This document shows positions 46,001 to 53,715 of a DNA stretch of 64,000 nucleotides, in pieces. Where the stretch lies: positions 4,960,001-5,024,000 of the forward strand of contig NZ_CP113068.1 of assembly GCF_026625885.1 (NCBI RefSeq), read 5' to 3'. How positions within the stretch are numbered: position 1 is the first letter of the stretch; every line of letters begins with the position of its first letter. The position numbers and the translations under genes were made by a program. The stretch is from Roseateles sp. SL47 (GTDB lineage: Bacteria > Pseudomonadota > Gammaproteobacteria > Burkholderiales > Burkholderiaceae_C). The notes under the pieces were generated by a model, which saw nothing but the letters and a program-made list of their open reading frames with translations, was not told the origin of the DNA and did no database searches.

Positions 46001-46575
46001 GCATCCCAGATCTCGCGGCGGGAGGCAGCACGCTCCCGCTCTTCGCGCTCCATCTCGCCCAGCAAGGTGCGGATGCGGTCCATCAGGATGCGCCCCCGGT
46101 CGCCCTGCACCGTGGCCAAGGCATCCACACTGTCGCCGCGGCGGCGCATGTCGATGGTCTCCTTCATCTCGGCCAGCTTGGTCTTGTAGAGCAACTCCAC
46201 CGTGTCCAGCCGGGCCCGCTGCGGCGCGTTGTCCGCCCAGCTCACCCGCAGGCGTTGCACTGCCGTGGGCAGCACCACCTGGGCGGTGTTGAACGGCAGA
46301 AGGTAGGTGTCGGTCCCGGTGAGCAAATAGCCGCGCTGGCCGGTTTCTGCATCCTTGATGGCCGACCCCAAGGCCTGGATCTGCTCCTGCACTTCCAGCG
46401 TGCGCGCCATCGCATCGGCGGTGGCGGACTGCGCCTGCTGCGACCGCCAGGACATGAAGGCGGTCATCAGGATCGTGAGCACGGCCAGCGCAAATGCCAG
46501 TACGGTGGGGGTGGGCAGCCAGCGAATCCGGTGCAGGGCCAGATCCGATTCTTTACGCATGGTCGTCGCAGTCAT
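43027..46575 (-). CDS. large hybrid sensor histidine kinase (CHASE3-GAF-HisKA-HATPase-REC3)
   Basis: The 1182-residue protein has a first membrane segment (about 18-40), a CHASE3-like periplasmic domain with '[13 protein letters not shown]', a second membrane segment near 190-212, a GAF-like domain (240-380), and a long coiled coil rich in '[13 protein letters not shown]'. Then come HisKA with H490 in '[10 protein letters not shown]', an HATPase domain ('[13 protein letters not shown]', 'GGTGLGLSI'), and three receiver domains near 783-900, 905-1025 and 1052-1180. The layout matches broad stress or developmental hybrid kinases. ATG 46575 is chosen; an ATG 15 bases on is possible. It lies 52 bases after the degenerate kinase gene. 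Confidence 0.92.
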   Translation of the reverse strand: MTATTMRKESDLALHRIRWLPTPTVLAFALAVLTILMTAFMSWRSQQAQSATADAMARTLEVQEQIQALGSAIKDAETGQRGYLLTGTDTYLLPFNTAQVVLPTAVQRLRVSWADNAPQRARLDTVELLYKTKLAEMKETIDMRRRGDSVDALATVQGDRGRILMDRIRTLLGEMEREERERAASRREIWDAAVLQSQWMLWGGSALLLTLVLVSVVLTTRSYRASKVEEWLKAGQAALGAELQGDPHVERLGDIVVSFLARYTRAQVGAFYVAQDDGRYDRVAGYALPVGDAAPPQVRSGESLLGQAARDRRPVHLKALPPDYFTVASSLGRSNSCELLIGPAGLDGGVQCAVELGYLHAVGEPERELLARVAESIAMALRAAKDRSRLEALLEESRRQSEELQAQQEELRASNEELEEQGRALRESQLRLEHQQTELEQSNAQLEEQAKQLEMQRSELESAQGLLTERADALERSNQYKSEFLANMSHELRTPLNSTLILAKLLADNKDGNLTPEQVRFAETITSAGNDLLALINDILDLSKIEAGKVEVQIERLPVHRLLQQLTQTFAPIATQRHLAFGMEMLPGAPEWLETDEGRISQVLKNLLSNALKFTEKGSVRMEVGGSADGRLVFAVKDTGIGIAPEHQDQIFEAFRQADGSTHRKYGGTGLGLSISRDLARLLGGDIHLDSSPGQGSTFSLVLPQFHDAPAEADRPRPLTPAQAPAHRPVSAPPALVPVATAVATSTAGGGASGDTAARPAPATMEARLPQLDDDRLRWVPGARSILVVEDDERFAAILRDLIREMGFLCLMAHTAENGLSVAQRYAPSAILLDMNLPDHSGLGVLDRLKRDPLTRHIPVHVASVEDYSHEALERGAIGYALKPVQRDELETALKRLEAKFSQRMRRVLVVEDDARQLDSIRHLLAADDVQIQGVSTAAEALEALRNTTFDCMVMDLHLPDMSGFDLLDQMALQDEVAFPPVIVYTGHNLTPLQETQLRRYSRSIIIKGARSPERLLDEVTLFLHQVEAQLPPERQRMLKEVRARDNMLEGRRVLVVEDDVRNIFALSAVLEPKGVKVEIARNGREALERLGQMASVPAESGGKPQIDLVLMDIMMPEMDGFTAMRAIRERPEWRRLPIIALTAKAMKDDQEKCMAAGANDYIAKPLDIEKLLSLVRVWMPR

Positions 46576-46627
46576 GGGAGGCGGGGAAACAGCGCAGGCA
46601 GAACAACACAGTCGAGCCGGGCGGCCT

Positions 46628-47821
46628 TCAAGGCCGGTCCGCCTGATGACGGGGCAGCAACAGCTCCAGCAGCGTGCCCTGTCGCTGGCGAGAACCACCG
46701 ATGAGGGAGCCCCCATGGGCCCGCGCAATCCGCTCGGGCTCCTCCAGGCCGGGCCCGACATGCGGCGAGGCCATGCCGGAGACCGGTTCATGGCCACCAA
46801 ACAGATGAATGGACGCCTCAGACGACAGCACGTTGTCAAAACTCAGGCGCAGCATCAACGAACGATGCGCGCTGCCATCCACCTGGATGCGGATGGCACT
46901 GTCGCCCGCATGGGTGGCCGCCTGCATCAACAGCTGGTCGATGGCCCGGGCCATGGCGTCGGTGTCGAAGTCGCCCACCGTGTCCCCGATGCGCTCGAAC
47001 GCGGGCGGCGCCCACAACACCGCCTGGTTGCTTTCCAGATCCAGACGCTGAGCGGCCAGGACCGCCAGATCGCCTCGCCTCGGGTGCACCTCCAGCAGTT
47101 CACAAGGGCGTTGTGCGAGGCTGCCCAGATGGTCCACCTGACGCCCCAGCAGCGTCGCCGCCGCCTTCATGCGCGCGCCGGCCTTCTGGAGTGCGGGCTG
47201 GTCGGCCTGGCGGATCAGCAGTTCGGCATTCAGCATCATCACCGACAGCGGGCCGCGAATATCGTGGGACAGCGCGCTGAGCATCAAGGCATTGACCCGC
47301 GCCAGCCGCTCCTGCGCCTCGATCCGCTCCGCCAGCAGTTGCCGCTGGCGATGCAGATCGGCAAAGACAGCCACCTTGCTGCGCATGACATGCGCATCCA
47401 CCGGCTTGTAGATGAAATCCACGGCGCCAGCCTCGTAGCCCTTGAAGCTGCGCTGGGCCTCACGGGCGCCAGCGGTCAGAAAGATGATCGGGACATGCCG
47501 GGTACGCTCCGTGCCCCGCATGAGTTCCGCCAGCGCAAAGCCGTCCATGCCTGGCATTTGCACATCCACCAAGGCCAGCATCACTTCGTGCGTCAACAGC
47601 AGCTCCAGGGCCTCCGGGCCCGATTCGGCCGTCAGCACCTGCAGGTCGGGTTCCAAGCCATCCCCCAGCAGCGCTTTCATGGCCAGCAGGTTCTGCGGTT
47701 TGTCGTCGACCACCAGCACATTCATCGGACGTCTGGACAGGCTGTCGCCCGCCCCGCGTCCGATCCCGGGGGTCTGCTCTTGCGCCACATCTGTCTCCCA
47801 ATCGATCAGCATCTTCATCAT
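46628..47821 (-). CDS. response regulator fused to a degenerate histidine kinase
   Basis: The 397-residue protein starts with a receiver domain (about 33-150) with acidic pocket 'LVVDDK', phospho-acceptor Asp in 'ALVDVQMPGMDGF' and Lys in 'DFIYKPVDA'. A HisKA-like helix keeps the His in 'SALSHDIRGPLS'. The ATPase part is degenerate: the N-box Asn is replaced ('IDQLLMQAATHA'), the G1 D-x-G-x-G is absent, and G2 is reduced to 'HVGPGLEE'. It can probably receive phosphate but not bind ATP normally. It is the first gene of the minus-strand unit with the hybrid kinase and CheR, and is divergent from rsbR. Confidence 0.82.
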   Translation of the reverse strand: MMKMLIDWETDVAQEQTPGIGRGAGDSLSRRPMNVLVVDDKPQNLLAMKALLGDGLEPDLQVLTAESGPEALELLLTHEVMLALVDVQMPGMDGFALAELMRGTERTRHVPIIFLTAGAREAQRSFKGYEAGAVDFIYKPVDAHVMRSKVAVFADLHRQRQLLAERIEAQERLARVNALMLSALSHDIRGPLSVMMLNAELLIRQADQPALQKAGARMKAAATLLGRQVDHLGSLAQRPCELLEVHPRRGDLAVLAAQRLDLESNQAVLWAPPAFERIGDTVGDFDTDAMARAIDQLLMQAATHAGDSAIRIQVDGSAHRSLMLRLSFDNVLSSEASIHLFGGHEPVSGMASPHVGPGLEEPERIARAHGGSLIGGSRQRQGTLLELLLPRHQADRP

Positions 47822-48005
47822 TCATCGGTCATGTGCGGTAGACCACCGCCCAACCCAACGGGCAATGGGCGTGCCTGCCTCGCCCAGGAAAAACCCGAAG
47901 CCCGAGTCCGCCCAGCGCCCAAGGGGTGCGGGGTTAACATCCGGGCCGCCCCTCCCCGGCGCTTCTTCGCGCCCCTACGGCCTCCCCAGTCCACTCGAGG
48001 AAACC

Positions 48006-48881
48006 ATGAATCCACAAAGCGCCGCGGTTGAAGACCTGCTCGCCAATCACAAGGAGCAGGTGCTCGCCGAATGGCAAGCGGTGCTGCAGTCGTCCGGGGC
48101 CGGGCGCGGGAGTCCCACCGAGGCTCGTGAAACCGCCGAACTGCTGGAGGCCCTGCTCGCCGGGCTGCGCAACAGCGGCGGCATCACCGATCTGGACCAC
48201 GCGGGCTGGTCGCGGCTGCGTGACCAGTTGGCCAAGCTGTCGGCCTCACGGGCCGCTCAAGGCACCACCGCTGCCGAGACCAGCCGCTTTGTGCTGGGCC
48301 TGAAGAAACCGCTGTTCAGCGCATTGCAACGCCGGTTCAGCAAGGAGCCAGAGTCGCTGGTGAATGCCACCTGGGACATCTCCACCCTGCTGGACGCCAT
48401 GGCGCAACATACGGTGTCCACGTACCAGCGCAGCCGGGAAGACATCATCGCCCGCCAGCAACAAGACCTGCTGGAGCTGTCCACCCCCGTGGTCAAGCTG
48501 TGGGACGGTGTGCTGGCGGTGCCGATGATCGGCACGCTGGACAGCGGCCGCACCCAGGTCGTGATGGAGGCCCTGCTGGAACGCATTGTCGACACCGGCT
48601 CGGCCCTGGCCATCATCGACATCACCGGCGTGCCCACGGTGGACACGCTGGTCGCACAGCACCTGATGAAGACGGTCACAGCCATCCGCCTGATGGGCGC
48701 GGACTGCATCATCAGCGGCATCCGCCCGCAGATCGCGCAGACCATCGTGCATCTGGGCATCGACCTGGAAGGCATCACCACCAAGGCCACCCTGGCCGAT
48801 GCCCTGGCCCTGGCCCTGCGACGCACCGGCTTTGTGGTCACCCGCAACCGCACCCCGGCTTCCACCGGACTGGCGGGCTGA
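48006..48881 (+). CDS. rsbR: stressosome scaffold/sensor RsbR (RsbRD-N + STAS)
   Basis: ATG 48006 follows GAGGAAACC. The 291-residue protein has an RsbRD-type N-terminal helical sensor domain ('LLANHKEQVLAEWQAVLQ', about 10-140), a linker helix, and a C-terminal STAS domain (about 165-280). Thr214 in 'VDTLVAQHL' and Thr246 in 'ISGIRPQIAQTIVHLGID' occupy the positions of the two RsbT-phosphorylated threonines of Bacillus RsbRA. It should form the stressosome with RsbS and hold RsbT. It is the first gene of a six-gene plus-strand unit. Confidence 0.92.
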   Translation: MNPQSAAVEDLLANHKEQVLAEWQAVLQSSGAGRGSPTEARETAELLEALLAGLRNSGGITDLDHAGWSRLRDQLAKLSASRAAQGTTAAETSRFVLGLKKPLFSALQRRFSKEPESLVNATWDISTLLDAMAQHTVSTYQRSREDIIARQQQDLLELSTPVVKLWDGVLAVPMIGTLDSGRTQVVMEALLERIVDTGSALAIIDITGVPTVDTLVAQHLMKTVTAIRLMGADCIISGIRPQIAQTIVHLGIDLEGITTKATLADALALALRRTGFVVTRNRTPASTGLAG

Positions 48882-48882
48882 C

Positions 48883-49266
48883 ATGCAACGCATCCCCATT
48901 CTCCAGATGGGTCGGGTCCTGCTGGTCACCATCCAGGTCGACCTGCAAGACCAGACCGCTCTGGCGCTCCAGGACGATCTGGCCAACAAGATCCAGAACA
49001 CGGCCGCCACCGGCGTGCTGATTGACATTTCCGCCATGGAAATCGTCGATTCCTTCATCGGACGCATGCTGGCCAGCATTTCCGGCATTGCCCGGGTGTT
49101 GGGCGCCACCACCGTGGTGGTGGGCATGCAGCCGGCGGTGGCTATCACGCTGGTCGAACTGGGCCTGTCGCTGGACGGTGTGCGGACCGCACTGAATGTG
49201 GAACGAGGCATGCAGCTGCTCCAACGATCGGAAGAGGAGCAGTTCCATGTTGGCGATGACGACTGA
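48883..49266 (+). CDS. rsbS: stressosome core protein RsbS (STAS)
   Basis: The 127-residue single STAS domain starts one base after the rsbR stop. 'LIDISAMEIVDSFIGRML' places Ser57 at the site phosphorylated by RsbT in Bacillus (Ser59). 'VVVGMQPAVAITLVELGLSL' is the second conserved STAS block. RsbS sequesters RsbT until phosphorylated. An acidic C-terminal tail is typical. Confidence 0.92.
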   Translation: MQRIPILQMGRVLLVTIQVDLQDQTALALQDDLANKIQNTAATGVLIDISAMEIVDSFIGRMLASISGIARVLGATTVVVGMQPAVAITLVELGLSLDGVRTALNVERGMQLLQRSEEEQFHVGDDD

Positions 49267-49663
49267 GGCCAACAGCGGCGAAATGGCCATCCGCAGTGAA
49301 GCGGACATCGTGATGGCACGCCAGCAGGTGCGCCGCCTCACCCAGGCCCTGAAGTTCAGTCTGGTGGACCAGACCAAGATGATCACGGCGGCGAGTGAGC
49401 TGTCTCGCAACACCCTCATTTACGGGGGTGGCGGCGACATGCAATGGCAGCTTGTGCAGCAAGGTGTGCGCAACGGGTTGCGACTGTCCTTCGTGGACCA
49501 GGGCCCCGGCATTCCCGACATCGATCTGGCGCTCAAGGATGGCTGGACCTCCGGCGGCGGGCTCGGCATGGGCCTCTCCGGCAGCAAACGGCTGGTCAAC
49601 GACTTCGAACTCGAGACCGCCCCCGGCAAGGGCACGCGGGTGACCATCACCCGCTGGAAATAA
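49247..49663 (+). CDS. rsbT: serine/threonine kinase RsbT
   Basis: ATG 49247 has GAGGAG eight bases upstream and lies inside the end of rsbS, so the two are coupled; ATG 49256 is an alternative. The 138-residue protein is a GHKL-type ATPase: N-box 'AASELSRNTLIYG', G1 'FVDQGPGIPDIDLAL', G2 'GGGLGMGLSGSKRL' and final 'GTRVTITRW'. It phosphorylates RsbS and RsbR in the stressosome, is released by stress, and activates a downstream partner, which in Bacillus is the RsbU phosphatase. No RsbU or SigB is in this window. Confidence 0.93.
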   Translation: MLAMTTEANSGEMAIRSEADIVMARQQVRRLTQALKFSLVDQTKMITAASELSRNTLIYGGGGDMQWQLVQQGVRNGLRLSFVDQGPGIPDIDLALKDGWTSGGGLGMGLSGSKRLVNDFELETAPGKGTRVTITRWK

Positions 49664-49666
49664 GCG

Positions 49667-50698
49667 ATGCAACCGCATCTGCGTTGCCCCATTGAGGATG
49701 TCAGCCAGGTGGGCGAAGCGCGCCGGGCGGCACAGCAGCTCGCGTCGTCCCTGGAGTTTGATGAAGAGGCCACCGGCCGGCTGGCGCTGGTCGTGACCGA
49801 ACTCGGCACCAATCTGAGCCGCCACGTCGGCCCCGGCCGTCAGGCAGCGCTGCTGCTGGGTACGGTGGACGGCGAGGTGGAGGTCCTGTCGCTGGACCAG
49901 GGCCCCGGCATGGACCTGAACCGCTGCCTGCGGGACGGGTTCAGCACGGGCGGGTCGTCCGGCACCGGGCTGGGCGCGGTGCGCCGCATGGCCCGCCACT
50001 TCGATGCGTTTTCGGCGCCGGAGCGCGGCACGGTCATCGCCACACGATGCGCGGCCCGCGTGGCGCGCAGCGCTCCTCCAGCGGCCGCCATCAACGCCAG
50101 CACGGCCTTTGAGGTGGCCGGTATCAGCCTGGCCGCCCCCGGCGAGCAGGTCAGCGGTGATGCCTGGACGGTGCGTCTCCAGCCCGACCACTGGCTGGTG
50201 CTGGTCGCCGACGGTCTGGGGCATGGCCCGGAAGCCGCCGAAGCGGCCGACCTCATGGTGACGCTGCTGCACAGGTCGCCGCCCTCCAGCCCATCCCCGG
50301 CCCATCTGCTGGACGACTGCCACGACCTTCTGCGCAGCACACGGGGGGCGGCCGTCACCTTGGCCCGGCTGACGCCGGATCCGCGGTCCCTGCTGTTGTC
50401 CGGCGCCGGCAATGTGAGCGGGCGCCTGATCTCGGGGATTTCCGACCGCAGCCTGATGGTGCAGCATGGCACGCTCGGGGTGCGGGTGCGCCGTTTGCAG
50501 GACACGGCTTATGAATGGCCTCCGCATGCAGTGCTTGTCCTGCATTCCGATGGCATCCAGACTCGCTGGAAGCTCGACGACGTCCCCGGCCTGTTGCAAG
50601 CCGGCCCGGCTGTCATCGCCGGATGGATTCTGAGAGACCATTGCAGAGGCCGAGATGACGCCACCGTCGTGGTGGTGGTGCCCCGCAGCCCTCCCTGA
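49667..50698 (+). CDS. RsbX-like phosphatase fused to an anti-sigma-type ATPase domain
   Basis: The 343-residue protein has two parts. Residues about 10-130 are a second GHKL domain ('LALVVTELGTNLSRHV', 'LSLDQGPGMDL', 'GTGLGAVRRM'). Residues about 150-340 are a SpoIIE/RsbX-type PP2C domain ('QVSGDAWTVRLQPDHWLVLVADGLGHGPEAAEAAD', broken here by short insert, and 'RDDATVVVVV'). RsbX removes phosphate from RsbS and RsbR to reset the stressosome. Fusion to an RsbT/W-like ATPase is a feature of Gram-negative modules. It starts three bases after rsbT. Confidence 0.87.
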   Translation: MQPHLRCPIEDVSQVGEARRAAQQLASSLEFDEEATGRLALVVTELGTNLSRHVGPGRQAALLLGTVDGEVEVLSLDQGPGMDLNRCLRDGFSTGGSSGTGLGAVRRMARHFDAFSAPERGTVIATRCAARVARSAPPAAAINASTAFEVAGISLAAPGEQVSGDAWTVRLQPDHWLVLVADGLGHGPEAAEAADLMVTLLHRSPPSSPSPAHLLDDCHDLLRSTRGAAVTLARLTPDPRSLLLSGAGNVSGRLISGISDRSLMVQHGTLGVRVRRLQDTAYEWPPHAVLVLHSDGIQTRWKLDDVPGLLQAGPAVIAGWILRDHCRGRDDATVVVVVPRSPP

Positions 50699-50707
50699 CA
50701 CGTCCTG

Positions 50708-51622
50708 ATGACACACGATTCCTCCCTCGATGATCCACAAGCGCTGCACGAGGCGCTGATGCAGGCCCGCCAGCAGGTGCAGGACCTGCAGATGGAGCTG
50801 GACGAGACCAATCGCGGGGTGCTGGCCCTGTATGCGGAACTCGACACCCAGGCCCAGCAACTGCGCCAGGCCACTGAGCTCAAGAGCCGCTTCCTGGCTT
50901 ACATGAGCCATGAATTCCGCACACCCATCGCCTCCATCCGCAGCCTCACCCGCCTGCTGCTGGACCGTGTGGATGGACCGCTGACGCCGGAACAGGACAA
51001 ACAGATCCAGTTCATCCGCACCACCTCGGAAGAATTGACCGACATGGTCAATGATTTGCTGGATCTGGCGAAGGTCGAGGCCGGCCGCATCGACATCTCG
51101 CCAGCCTGGTTTGAGCTGGTCGACCTGTTTGCCGCGCTGCGTGGCATGTTCAAGCCGGTGCTGGTCAATCCAGACGTGCAGTTGATTTTTGAAGAACCGG
51201 TCGGCAGCACCCAGCTGTTCACCGACAACGGCAAGCTGTCGCAGATTCTGCGCAACTTCATCTCGAACGCATTGAAGTTCACCTCGCAAGGCGAAGTGCG
51301 GGTGTCCGCCGTGCAGCAAGGGGATTCCATGGTCTTCTCGGTCACCGATACCGGCATCGGCATCGCGCCGGAATTCCATCAGGCCATCTTCCAGGACTTT
51401 ATCCAGCTGGACTCCCCCATCCAGAAGCGCCTGCGCGGCACCGGTCTGGGCCTGTCGCTGAGCAAACGGCTGGCTGAACTGCTGGGCGGCCAGGTGGCCC
51501 TGCAAAGCGAGGCAGGCAAGGGGTCGGTGTTCTCCGTGACCCTGCCCCTGCGCTTGGGGGATGCCGCCGACACGCCCATGCCGAGCGCTGTGCAACAGAC
51601 AGCGGCGGAGGACCTGGGCTGA
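50708..51622 (+). CDS. soluble sensor histidine kinase (coiled coil-HisKA-HATPase)
   Basis: The 304-residue protein has no membrane segment. Residues 10-55 are a coiled coil ('EALMQARQQVQDLQMELDE'), followed by HisKA with H68 in 'YMSHEFRTPIAS', and an HATPase domain with N-box 'ILRNFISNALKFT', G1 '[12 protein letters not shown]' and G2 'GTGLGLSLSKRL'. It begins nine bases after the RsbX-like gene, so it is part of the stressosome unit. A cytoplasmic kinase downstream of RsbT suggests that RsbT signals through a phosphorelay rather than through RsbU. Confidence 0.92.
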   Translation: MTHDSSLDDPQALHEALMQARQQVQDLQMELDETNRGVLALYAELDTQAQQLRQATELKSRFLAYMSHEFRTPIASIRSLTRLLLDRVDGPLTPEQDKQIQFIRTTSEELTDMVNDLLDLAKVEAGRIDISPAWFELVDLFAALRGMFKPVLVNPDVQLIFEEPVGSTQLFTDNGKLSQILRNFISNALKFTSQGEVRVSAVQQGDSMVFSVTDTGIGIAPEFHQAIFQDFIQLDSPIQKRLRGTGLGLSLSKRLAELLGGQVALQSEAGKGSVFSVTLPLRLGDAADTPMPSAVQQTAAEDLG

Positions 51623-53592
51623 TGAGCGAGCCTCGGGCGATCGACCGCTCCCAGCACCGATTGCTGGTCGTGAACGACGACCCGGTCGGTCGCTACACCA
51701 CCGTGCGTCTGCTCAATGCCGCCGGTTTCCCGACCGAGGAAGCCGCCACCGGCGCGCAGGCACTGGCGATTGCCGACAACAACATCTCGGCCGTGGTGCT
51801 CGACATCCATTTGCCGGACATCGATGGTTTTGAGCTCTGCCGCCGCCTGCGGGCCAAGCACACCACCTTCCGCCTGCCCGTCATCCATTTGACGGCGGCC
51901 TACCTCACCGATGAGGACAAGGTGCGCGGCCTGGATGCGGGCGCCGATGCCTATCTCACGCACCCGGTGGAGCCGGCGGTGCTGGTGTCCACCATCCAGG
52001 CGCTGGTGCGCACCCAGGCCGCCGAGGCCGCCATGCGGCGCAGCGAGGTCAAGTTCCGCACCGTGTATGCGCAGGCGCCCAGCGGCATCTGCCTGCTGCA
52101 GGCCGGCAACAACGCCGTGCTGGACGCCAACCCCGCCATGCTGGCGCTGCTGGAGCGCCACGACCATCAGGTGGTCGGCCAGCCGCTGCTGGACTTTGTG
52201 GTGCCGGAGGACCGCGCCACGGCACTGCAATTCTTCCAGCGGCTCGAAGAAAGCGGGCAACGGGCCTTGTTTTCGATCCTGACGCCCTCCGGCGACGCCG
52301 TGGCGGTGGAATGGACCACCTCGCCGCCGGTGGAGCCGGGGGTGGGCATGGTCATGGCCATCGACGTGTCCCAGCAGCAGCAGCTCGCGCTGCAGCGCCA
52401 GGCCATGCTGGATCGGGAACGCACCGCCCGCAGCGAAGCCGAACGTTTAAGCCGTTTGAAGGACGATCTGATTGCGGTGCTGTCGCATGAGCTGCGGACA
52501 CCGCTGAACGCCATCATGGGCTGGACCCATGTGCTGCAGCGACACAGCCCGCCGGAGCTATTGAGCAAGGGGCTGAGCGCCATCGAACGCAATGTCAGCA
52601 TTCAGGCACGGATGATTTCGGACATCCTCGACATGTCGCGCCTGAACGTGGGCAAGCTGCCGCTCAGCCGCGAAACGGTGGCAGCCGGGGCCATCGTGCG
52701 TGCGGCCGTGGCAGCCGTGCAGGAAGGCCTGCACGCGGGGGGCCACACGCTGGATCTGGATCTTCAGGACGAACACCTGCTGCTGATGGCCGACAGCGGC
52801 CGCGTGCAGCAGGTGATCTGGAACCTGGTGGGCAATGCCGCCAAGTTCTCGCCCAAGGGCAGTGTCATCACGCTGGCCCTGCGGGAACAAGACAGGGGTG
52901 CGTGGATCCAAGTGACCGATCAAGGGCAAGGGATTTCGCCCGAATTCCTGCCTCACATCTTCGAGCGCTTCACCCAGAGTGATGCCTCCAGCAACCGCCA
53001 CCACGGCGGGCTGGGGTTGGGGCTGGCGATTGTGAAGAGTCTCGTGGAGGCGCATGGTGGCTGGGTACAGGTACACAGCGAAGGCACGGGCCTGGGCACG
53101 CAGATCGCGTTCTGGCTGCCGGGCGCGGACGCCGACCAGCCGCAGGACGGGCCGGACACCGGATCGGGCCTGCTCGGTCCGGTCGAAGGCCCCGACACCA
53201 CCAATCCCGCCGGGCTGGCCGGTCTGCGGGTGCTGCTGGTGGACGACGATGCCGATGCCGGCGCGATGCTGAGGATGATCCTGGGGGACCGGGACATCCG
53301 CGTCACGCTGGTGCAGCGCGCCGATGATGCGTTGGCAACGCTGGCGCACGGCCGCTTCGATCTGCTGATCAGTGACGTGGGCATGCCCGGCAAGGACGGC
53401 TACGACCTGATCCGCGAGCTGCGGCACCGGGAAGCCCCGGGCCAACGACTGCCGGCGATTGCCCTCACCGCCTTCTCGCGCGACCTGGACCGGCAGCAGG
53501 CGCTGCAGGCCGGATTTGATGCGCATCTGAGCAAACCGCTGCGGCCGCAGCAACTGCTGCGGGCCATGGAGCAACTGACGCAGAGTCATTGA
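51622..53592 (+). CDS. hybrid histidine kinase (REC-PAS-HisKA-HATPase-REC)
   Basis: ATG 51622 overlaps the previous stop (TGATG). The 656-residue soluble protein has an N-terminal receiver (about 11-130, Asp in 'VVLDIHLPDIDGF'), a PAS domain (about 140-255, 'RTVYAQAPSGICLLQ'), HisKA with H289 in '[16 protein letters not shown]', an HATPase domain ('NLVGNAAKFSPKG', 'GLGLGLAIVKSL') and a C-terminal receiver (about 530-650, 'DLLISDVGMPGKDGYDLI'). The N-terminal receiver could accept phosphate from the preceding kinase. It is the last gene of the stressosome unit. A PAS domain with no visible cofactor motif may sense redox or a small ligand. Confidence 0.92.
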   Translation: MSEPRAIDRSQHRLLVVNDDPVGRYTTVRLLNAAGFPTEEAATGAQALAIADNNISAVVLDIHLPDIDGFELCRRLRAKHTTFRLPVIHLTAAYLTDEDKVRGLDAGADAYLTHPVEPAVLVSTIQALVRTQAAEAAMRRSEVKFRTVYAQAPSGICLLQAGNNAVLDANPAMLALLERHDHQVVGQPLLDFVVPEDRATALQFFQRLEESGQRALFSILTPSGDAVAVEWTTSPPVEPGVGMVMAIDVSQQQQLALQRQAMLDRERTARSEAERLSRLKDDLIAVLSHELRTPLNAIMGWTHVLQRHSPPELLSKGLSAIERNVSIQARMISDILDMSRLNVGKLPLSRETVAAGAIVRAAVAAVQEGLHAGGHTLDLDLQDEHLLLMADSGRVQQVIWNLVGNAAKFSPKGSVITLALREQDRGAWIQVTDQGQGISPEFLPHIFERFTQSDASSNRHHGGLGLGLAIVKSLVEAHGGWVQVHSEGTGLGTQIAFWLPGADADQPQDGPDTGSGLLGPVEGPDTTNPAGLAGLRVLLVDDDADAGAMLRMILGDRDIRVTLVQRADDALATLAHGRFDLLISDVGMPGKDGYDLIRELRHREAPGQRLPAIALTAFSRDLDRQQALQAGFDAHLSKPLRPQQLLRAMEQLTQSH

Positions 53593-53715
53593 GCCCCACC
53601 CGGCTTGGATGCGGCGTCATTGATCCTTGGCAAACGGCCAGCGAACCCGGGCCACCCCGGGGGCCCACCAAGCGAATGCAAGGGACCATCCCTGCATTCT
53701 TCATTGGAGGGCTGC

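Noticed and set aside
48006..49663. SigB/RsbV/RsbW operon
   Set aside because: No sigma factor, RsbV or RsbU gene is present; the module passes to histidine kinases.
49145..51595. 816-residue ORF opposite the stressosome genes
   Set aside because: Antisense shadow spanning four certain genes.
53592..53715. hrp/PIP-box promoter (TTCGC-N15-TTCGC) ahead of the effector-like gene
   Set aside because: Two GCGAA sequences occur but 26 bases apart and in the wrong orientation; no proper box ahead of the Pro-rich paralogues either.
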